In this document: in pieces, positions 8,833 to 13,690 of the stretch
Layout: each line of letters starts with the position of its first letter
How positions within the stretch are numbered: the stretch's first letter is position 1
Source: Tetmemena sp. SeJ-2015
Lineage: Eukaryota > Ciliophora > Spirotrichea > Sporadotrichida > Oxytrichidae
DNA: 13,690 nucleotides
Assembly: GCA_027382625.1 (NCBI GenBank)
Contig: JAJKFJ010010519.1
Location: 1-13,690, forward strand
Direction: 5' to 3'
Translations under genes and position numbers: made by a program
The notes under the pieces: model-generated
What the model saw: only the letters and a program-made list of their open reading frames with translations
What the model was told of the DNA's origin: nothing
Database searches by the model: none

Positions 8833-8952
8833 TATTTAGTTTCGTAGATTGCAACTTATCTGCAACAATTTACTACTCTTCATTTATTATTTAAATTTTA
8901 CTCAATTTTCAACAATAATTTGTATTTATTGACAAATTAAAAATATTTCTAA

Positions 8953-11859
8953 ATGCTTTTCATAAGATACTTAAAACTAATTCTTATTTCCCACTTCAAT
9001 GCTCAAACCATGAGCAACCAAACACTCTTCACATTTAATTATATTTATTATCAACTTATATTTTTCGGAAAAGAAGACCTTAATGAACTCACAAGAACAT
9101 CAATCAAGACAGCAAAGCGACCTGTCAAGTTGAGTTTTGAAAATTTGAAGTTCGAAGTAGAAGTAAAGTTGAATCCCAAGAATGCTAAAGAAAAGGGTTA
9201 CAAAACGATGAGGCAAAAAATTGTTAAGGGAGTCACTGGCTTCGCACTCCCAGGTCAGACTACTTTCATTATGGGCTCCTCAGGAGCTGGAAAGACTTCA
9301 CTTCTCAACCTCATCAGTGACAGAGTAGGACACAGTAGTACTATAGCTGAGAATTTAATAAAAAAGAGAATTAAATTATGTATTTAAATTAAAAAGGAAT
9401 AAAATAATGAGTGTTGAAGTTTGTCTATTTTCCATAATTATTATACCGTCCGATTCAGCATAAAAAAATTAATCCTTGCAACTTTTGTGAGGGAGAGCTC
9501 AAAAAATAGTTATAAACGACAAAAGTTAATGTAAAAGGCAATTTTTTTAAATAAAGAGTTTGAGTTAATCATATCTCGCTGCTGAGGGGAGCTACTAAAA
9601 TGATGAAAGAAGAAACTCATATTCATTTTTGATAATCTATCGAACAAGGTGCAGATTAGAGAGTGAATCTGTGAGTTCAACTGCCGCGAAGTTGCACTCT
9701 ACATTTTTTTTAACCATTTACTGATTTTAATTTAATTCTGAACTATAATAAGATAAAATTCAGATAGATTCTAATGAAATTTATTTATTTTGAGAGATCA
9801 GTGGCAACATTCTCATCAACGACAAGACTCCCTTAACTTCGAACACTTTTTGTCAAATCGCTTCCTACGTTATGCAAGATGATGTTCTGTTCTACAATTT
9901 CACCCCTAAAGAGGCCCTCACATTTGCTGCCAGACTCAAGCTCCCCATCACAAAGTAATTATATAAATATTATTTCTTAGATAAAGGAACAACAAGATGA
10001 GAGAGTCGAAGAGCTTCTGCTTTTATTTTTAATTGCATGACTTGGGTCTACTTCACGTTGCTGACACTCTAATTGGGAATGCGAGGTTCAAGTCACTCTC
10101 CGGAGGAGAGAGAAAGAGAACAGCGATTGGAGTAGAACTGATTTCTGATCCATCTATGGTTCTCCTCGACGAGCCAACTTCAGGCCTTGACAGCTTCAAG
10201 GCATTTAAATAGTCAAGCTAAACAATTTTTTGCCTTAAACATAAATAAAAAGAAGTCATATTTATTATCTAGATTTACTTCAAAGACTCGCAAGAAAAGG
10301 GAAGACTATAATAGCTACTATTCATCAGCCATCCTCAGAGTCATTCACTTTAAGTATTTTAATAAAAGTTAAGAATACTAAATTAGAGGATATTCTATTA
10401 AAATAATTAAATTATCAACCTTCGACAGGCTTATACTCATGGCTGATGGGCATATCATGTATTAAGGCCTAGCTCTATCTATATTTTGAGACTTTATGCT
10501 AAACTCTTGTTTTAATAAATGCTCGAGAAAGCACTCTATACTTTAATCAGTTAGACCTCAATTGCCCAACTTTCTCAAATCCCGCTGACTATAATTTTAA
10601 AGTATCCTCCGTGAATATCTCTTAATTTTGAACTATTTCATGCAAATACTTTCAATTAACTACCCTAAGAATGAGTCTGACAATAAAAAGATTCTCTACC
10701 TAGACACCAACTATTAAAAGAAGATTTTAGCATGAGGTATAGATTGACCCCTTTGACTTTACTAAACTAGCAAAGTTTCCTCCAGCTACTCCAACCAACT
10801 CAAATATATCCTTTTACCTAAGTCACAGATTTTTATTGTTTTTTCTCAAAGAGTGCACTCAGAGAAACTGGATCGGACTAAAGAGAGATCCAAGACAAAC
10901 CTTAGTCAAAGTGTTCTAAACAGTCTTTATGGCTTTAGTAATACTTATAATATTATTGAAGATGGAGTAATATACTTGCGATATTCTACAATCTGAGTGG
11001 CAACAACTTCGTTGACCAGATGGGGCTTGCGGGATCTCTAAAAATTAATAGAATACCAGTTTTGTAAAACTCTCATAATATTAAGAATGATCTCTTTTCT
11101 TTATGTTGGTTAGCATGGTTTTCTAGCAGATTTTTGGAACAATCCTATTTTTCCAAGATGAGCGCCCTGTGTTCCTGAGAGAACTGTCCAACAGAATGTA
11201 TGGTGTGTCTGCCTACTTTATGGCAAAGGTGATTGCTGACACTCCAATGATCATCATAACGCCCATGCTCAACGCAATCATTGTTTATTTCGGAATTGGA
11301 CTTACAGTGACTGCATCACAGTTCTTCTACTTCTATCTTGTCATTGAAATATGCTAATTAATATCAGGATATAGATTTAAATCAGTTTCTTAGTGTCATT
11401 CTTGGCGGCTACTTATGGATTCTTAATCTCTGCCCTTTTCGAAAAAGAGGAGGATGCCGTTGGAATGTCTTCCAATAAAATAATCAGAATCAGATTTTAA
11501 TTTGACCATGAATTAATTAAACTTCCATGTTCATTATTCCTCAAATTTTGTTTGGAGGATTCTATGTGAATGCAGGAACATATCCAAAATGGATTGGCTG
11601 GTTGTAAACGCGTCCCCCTTCCGATATGGACTAGAAGCTCTCGCTGATAACGAATTTGGAAAAAGGACTTATTCCCAGACTGAGATTAACCTCTATTATA
11701 AATTTAAGCTGACAATAAAAACGGTAGTAAATAATCTATGACTACCTGGGCTACGATTTAGGATTGTGGAAAGATTTGCTAATCATGGCTGGTATCATAA
11801 TTGCAGTCAGAATTCTAGCAATGGTTTGCCTCAAACTTCTAGTTTCCAAGTTCCAGTGA
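8953..11859 (+). CDS. ABCG (White/PDR-type) half-transporter, complete, gene B; interrupted by IESs
   Basis: ATP-driven membrane exporter of the ABCG subfamily, nucleotide-binding domain first, working as a dimer; substrate unknown. Seen in order: Walker [10 protein letters not shown] (9274-9300), [20 protein letters not shown] (Q-loop region, about 9870-9933), signature LSGGERKR (about 10096), Walker [14 protein letters not shown] (about 10156-10194), H-loop [10 protein letters not shown] (about 10313-10343), [16 protein letters not shown], then a membrane domain with [11 protein letters not shown] and [10 protein letters not shown], ending at TGA 11857-11859. About fourteen IESs must be removed, leaving roughly 625-638 codons, normal for the family. 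Start: ATG 8953, or in-frame ATG 9010 (MSNQTL). Two single-base losses break the frame: at about 10205-10209 (SFKA|IVKL) and about 11606-11608 ([11 protein letters not shown]). Both lie at AAA runs and fit sequence errors or an inactive allele. Confidence 0.92.
9028..9063 (+). other. possible IES in gene B, pointer TTC, 36 bp
   Basis: TTC at 9028-9030 and 9064-9066 flanks a nearly pure A+T stretch. Removal would give [15 protein letters not shown]. It is in frame either way, so the call rests on base composition only. Confidence 0.35.
9333..9798 (+). other. IES in gene B, pointer CAGT, 466 bp
   Basis: CAGT at 9333-9336 and 9799-9802. Removal joins [12 protein letters not shown] to [14 protein letters not shown] within the nucleotide-binding domain. 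It is the second longest IES in the window, carries TGA codons in all plus frames, and holds a hairpin (9660-9700). No gene is seen inside. Confidence 0.9.
9660..9700. repeat. bulged hairpin inside the 466-bp IES
   Basis: CAACT (9678-9682) pairs with AGTTG (9690-9694) around a GC-rich loop GCCGCGA. AGAGTG (9660-9665) pairs with the directly following CACTCT (9695-9700), leaving a 12-base bulge on the 5' side. It is GC-richer than the rest of the IES. Confidence 0.5.
9952..9982 (+). other. IES in gene B, pointer AAAG, 31 bp
   Basis: AAAG at 9952-9955 and 9983-9986. Removal gives [17 protein letters not shown]. The insert also contains GTAATT..TTCTTAG and resembles an intron, but GT-AG splicing would leave the wrong frame. 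Confidence 0.85.
10018..10033 (+). other. very short IES in gene B, pointer TGC, 16 bp
   Basis: TGC at 10018-10020 and 10034-10036. Removal joins RVEELL to [15 protein letters not shown]; without it TGA follows at once. This is among the shortest IES candidates here. Confidence 0.85.
10218..10268 (+). other. IES in gene B, pointer CTA (or TA), about 51 bp
   Basis: CTA at 10218-10220 and 10269-10271 joins IVKL to [16 protein letters not shown] pointer shifted inward would give [11 protein letters not shown], closer to usual family spacing. The upstream frame is off by one base, so this junction is less certain. Confidence 0.65.
10344..10420 (+). other. IES in gene B, pointer TTC (or TT), 77 bp
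   Basis: TTC at 10344-10346 and 10421-10423 joins HQPSSES to [13 protein letters not shown] pointer (10350-10351 and 10421-10422) giving SESFTFDRL is also in frame and nearer the usual SFTLFDRL length. Confidence 0.75.
10472..10520 (+). other. IES in gene B, pointer GCTC, 49 bp
   Basis: GCTC at 10472-10475 and 10521-10524. Removal joins MYQGLA to [17 protein letters not shown] and avoids an early TGA. Confidence 0.9.
10588..10631 (+). other. IES in gene B, pointer ACTAT, 44 bp
   Basis: ACTAT at 10588-10592 and 10632-10636. Removal joins FSNPADY to [13 protein letters not shown], homologous to IDYYMKVLSITYPKNE at the start of gene A, which has no IES there. Confidence 0.92.
10722..10740 (+). 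other. short IES in gene B, pointer AGATT, 19 bp
   Basis: AGATT at 10722-10726 and 10741-10745, phase matched. Removal bypasses a TGA and joins TNYQKKI to [11 protein letters not shown]. Gene A is about a dozen residues longer here, so the linker differs between the paralogues. Confidence 0.65.
10812..10829 (+). other. possible short IES in gene B, pointer TTTT, 18 bp
   Basis: Would join NISF to [13 protein letters not shown] at the place where gene A has its IES 189-227. It is in frame whether removed or not, and the pointer is a homopolymer, so support comes only from the paralogue. Confidence 0.35.
10941..10971 (+). other. IES in gene B, pointer ATACTT, 31 bp
   Basis: ATACTT at 10941-10946 and 10972-10977. 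Removal joins VFMALVIL to [11 protein letters not shown], matching SFMAFVILALFYNLSGNTF in gene A, which is uninterrupted here. Confidence 0.94.
11033..11088 (+). other. IES in gene B, pointer GATCTCT, 56 bp
   Basis: GATCTCT at 11033-11039 and 11089-11095. Removal joins MGLAGS to [20 protein letters not shown]. It lies at the same codons as the IES 463-485 of gene A. Confidence 0.94.
11341..11381 (+). other. IES in gene B, pointer TCA, 41 bp
   Basis: TCA at 11341-11343 and 11382-11384. Removal joins FYFYLV to [13 protein letters not shown], the same length as FYFYLTTFLTSFLAQTYGY of gene A. Confidence 0.88.
11469..11521 (+). other. IES in gene B, pointer CTTCCA, 53 bp
   Basis: CTTCCA at 11469-11474 and 11522-11527. 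Removal joins EEDAVGMSS to [15 protein letters not shown]. It matches the position of IES 824-861 in gene A. Confidence 0.93.
11692..11734 (+). other. IES in gene B, pointer TCTAT, 43 bp
   Basis: TCTAT at 11692-11696 and 11735-11739. Removal joins SQTEINLY to [14 protein letters not shown]; without it TGA follows. Confidence 0.92.
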
Positions 11860-12335
11860 ACAAGAGATATACCAAAGACAAAAAAAAGTTTTATACTCGC
11901 ATTCTACCTCTATAATAGGGCATCTTATCTAAATCCAAACTATTTTAGGTGAGCTGGTTTTAACCTAATGGCATAAATTTTAAGAACTTCAAACAATTTA
12001 TAATCATATAAATGACGTAATTAAAATAATACATATACCACAATAAATCAAAAAGCCATTTGCATAAAGATAAACAAAATATAGGAGGATATCTTTAAAG
12101 ATAATTTGTTAATTAATCTTGCTCTATGTGATTAGAGCTAATTTTCACCTAAAAATGTGTTTGAAGCTGCAATCTCATTTTTAGTGAGACTTTACCGTCA
12201 AAATTTCACAGAATATCAATTTCATGGATACGGACCATACTAAAATAAGCGCTGCAAGTCGAAAAGCTAAAGAAGATTTTGGAATTGTCCATCATCTCAT
12301 TTTCTTCGATCTTAGTATGATTATATTCTCTAAAT
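11860..12335. other. spacer between convergent genes B and E, with a coding-like patch
   Basis: AT-rich from 11860 to about 12180. From about 12185 to 12320 GC rises and frames are open on both strands (plus: MDTDHTKISAASRKAKED from ATG 12223; minus: TKIEENEMMDNSKIFFSFS). I cannot choose a strand or link the patch to gene B or E. It may be a segment of another gene or untranslated sequence. Confidence 0.35.
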
Positions 12336-13690
12336 TCATATTTGAGTTATTAAGTCTTCGGAGCTTTTACGATTAATAAATTCTACCTTTTACTAAAAAT
12401 CAAAGTAAAGGAGATTGAATTTTATAGAAGGATTGAGCTTTTATTCTTAACTGACTTTGTCTTAAGCATGACCCTAATTTTAGTTGCCTCCTTTTTTAGA
12501 ACCTCTTTCCATTCATCTATTAGTGGGTACGCTTTAGAATTGGCTTGCTTTTATCTTAGAGTTCTAAGCGCCAAGAGTCTTGCTTGAGGTCTTTGGCTGA
12601 ACAACTTATTGCAAAGTGTAACGAGAGGCGGAGTGATAACTTCTTAGAATAATAAAAAATTTCCTCTTCAAAATTATTCTCAAAGAAGATTTTTAATATG
12701 AGGAAGCTCCTTTTCTATCAACTCAGTCTCTAAATAAAATATTTCTTTGCAATCAAATTTAACATATTCTTTTGCTAAGATTAGGAAGTACAATATTAAA
12801 GTTCTATATTGTAAAAGATAATTTGTGCAAAAGATTTTTTTATAAAAATAAGAAACAAAAATGTGAATTTAAAAGATATATTAATCTTAAAAGTTCTCAA
12901 CAACAAAAATGCCACAGATTTAAAACTTTAATTTACATAAAATTAAATAAATTGAGATGAAAAATATCCTCTTATAACTTCATATCAATTTTAACATATT
13001 TTAATCTAGCATAGAAATGATTTTAGCAGATGTAATTTTAAGCAAAAAAAAATTAATTGATTACTTGAAATGAAGAATATTAAAACAACTTGTAATTTTT
13101 AATTTAGAACATCTTTATAAAGAATATACTTTTTATAATTATTCACTTTTTAGGTTGCTTTTTCCTCCTAAACGCATTCTATTTATTCCAGCATTTATGA
13201 AAATAAAATTATCTAATTCTGAATCTTAAGGGCCTAAGTGGCAATGTGCTACATGCTTTATACGTTTTCACTCTCTTAAGGAGCAAATCCATACATCTTT
13301 ATAATCGTCTCCAATTTCTCTAGTGTCAAGTGTTCACCTTCTTCAAGACCTTTGTTGGCAAGTCCTAGTCTGATGTTAATTTCCTATTACAGCATATCAG
13401 AATAATCTTTCAAGGAAGATAATTGAGAAAGCTAAGAGCTTTATTATCCACCATTCAGCTTCTTAATTTATTCCTTGTTCATCCTCTCAATTAAGGCGTA
13501 ATCGCTTAGGTGGCTTAAAGTCAAATTATAACTACATCAAATAATCAAGCTTATTTAAAACGTAAAGTCATTTTGATGAAGAGGTTATCCATTATATCTT
13601 TGAAAATTGTAAAATGGGCAACACTATTGCAAGCTTCAAATTTGATTTCGGTCATCTCAAATTCACTTAGAATATTCTTGGGAGAAAGGT
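12336..13690 (-). CDS. unrecognised Gln-rich, helical protein, C-terminal part, gene E; interrupted by IESs
   Basis: The N-terminal part lies beyond the right edge. Reading the minus strand from 13688 with TAA/TAG as Gln and three IESs removed (13516-13562, 12644-13149, 12361-12434), 726 bases give 241 codons and a TGA at 12338-12336. Blocks include KNILSEFEMTEIKFEACNS, LSDYALIERMNKEQIKKL, KDYSDMLQQEINIRLGL, LTLEKLETIIKMYGFAPQE, then TQEVITPPLVTLCNKLFS and PLIDEWKEVLKKEATKIRV, ending KNKSSEDLITQI. About fifteen Gln residues are written TAA or TAG. The sequence is rich in Gln, Lys, Glu and Leu and is probably alpha-helical with coiled-coil tendency between about 13150 and 13440. There are no membrane segments. 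I recognise no family. It is convergent with gene B. Confidence 0.85.
12361..12434 (-). other. IES in gene E, pointer GAGCTTTT, 74 bp
   Basis: GAGCTTTT at 12361-12368 and 12435-12442 (AAAAGCTC on the coding strand). Removal shifts the frame and ends the protein as KNKSSEDLITQI then TGA. Without it the frame runs on for about 70 AT-rich codons. Confidence 0.8.
12644..13149 (-). other. IES in gene E, pointer TTAG, 506 bp
   Basis: TTAG at 12644-12647 and 13150-13153 (CTAA on the coding strand). Removal joins QEEKAT-Q to EVITPPLVTLCNK in matching phase. The insert is about 80% A+T and is the longest IES in the window. The 4-base pointer is short, so the exact edge is less certain than the presence of an insert. 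Confidence 0.7.
13516..13562 (-). other. IES in gene E, pointer TAAAGTCA, 47 bp
   Basis: The 8-base TAAAGTCA is repeated at 13516-13523 and 13563-13570, phase matched. Removal joins MDNLFIKMTL to SHLSDYALIERMNKEQ and avoids a TGA. Confidence 0.93.

Noticed and set aside
9952..9982. Intron GTAATT..TTCTTAG in gene B
   Set aside because: Splicing at GT/AG leaves the downstream [12 protein letters not shown] region out of frame; pointer collapse at AAAG keeps it in frame.
12772..12960. Plus-strand 62-codon frame
   Set aside because: It lies inside the 506-bp IES of gene E; Lys/Asn/Ile-rich composition expected of random AT-rich DNA.

Overview
The window reads as germline (micronuclear) DNA of a spirotrich ciliate of the Oxytricha/Stylonychia kind. 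Three observations support this. (1) TAA and TAG must be read as glutamine and only TGA stops translation; the minus-strand gene at the right end has about fifteen such codons inside an otherwise ordinary reading frame. (2) Every recognisable gene is cut into GC-richer coding blocks (macronuclear-destined segments, MDSs) by short, very AT-rich inserts (internal eliminated sequences, IESs). Nearly every insert is flanked by a 2-8 base direct repeat (pointer), and collapsing that repeat to one copy restores the frame and the expected protein. (3) There is much AT-rich DNA without genes and a mobile element with long inverted ends, unlike the compact somatic chromosomes of these ciliates. No C4A4/G4T4 telomere tract was seen.

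Layout: 1-1423 (+) is the C-terminal two thirds of an ABCG half-transporter (gene A), cut by the left edge and carrying six IESs. 1619-3166 (+) is an unrecognised gene of about 324 codons (gene C) with five IESs. About 4262-5341 (-) is an unrecognised gene (gene D), partly solved, with three good IES junctions and one unsolved gap. 5342-7998 is mostly AT-rich DNA with some hairpins and one coding-like island. 8001-8832 is a TA-flanked element with imperfect inverted ends of about 115 bases and a GC-rich core. 8953-11859 (+) is a complete second ABCG half-transporter (gene B) with about fourteen IESs. 12336-13690 (-) is the C-terminal part of another unrecognised, glutamine-rich gene (gene E) with three IESs.

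A and B are paralogues. At least two of their IESs lie at matching codons although the pointers and IES sequences differ, so the interruptions probably predate the duplication. All junctions found are collinear (not scrambled). The genes share no obvious pathway; what they share is dependence on programmed DNA elimination before they can be expressed. IES coordinates run from the first base of the left pointer to the base before the right pointer, so one pointer copy is retained outside. Pointers are given as on the plus strand.
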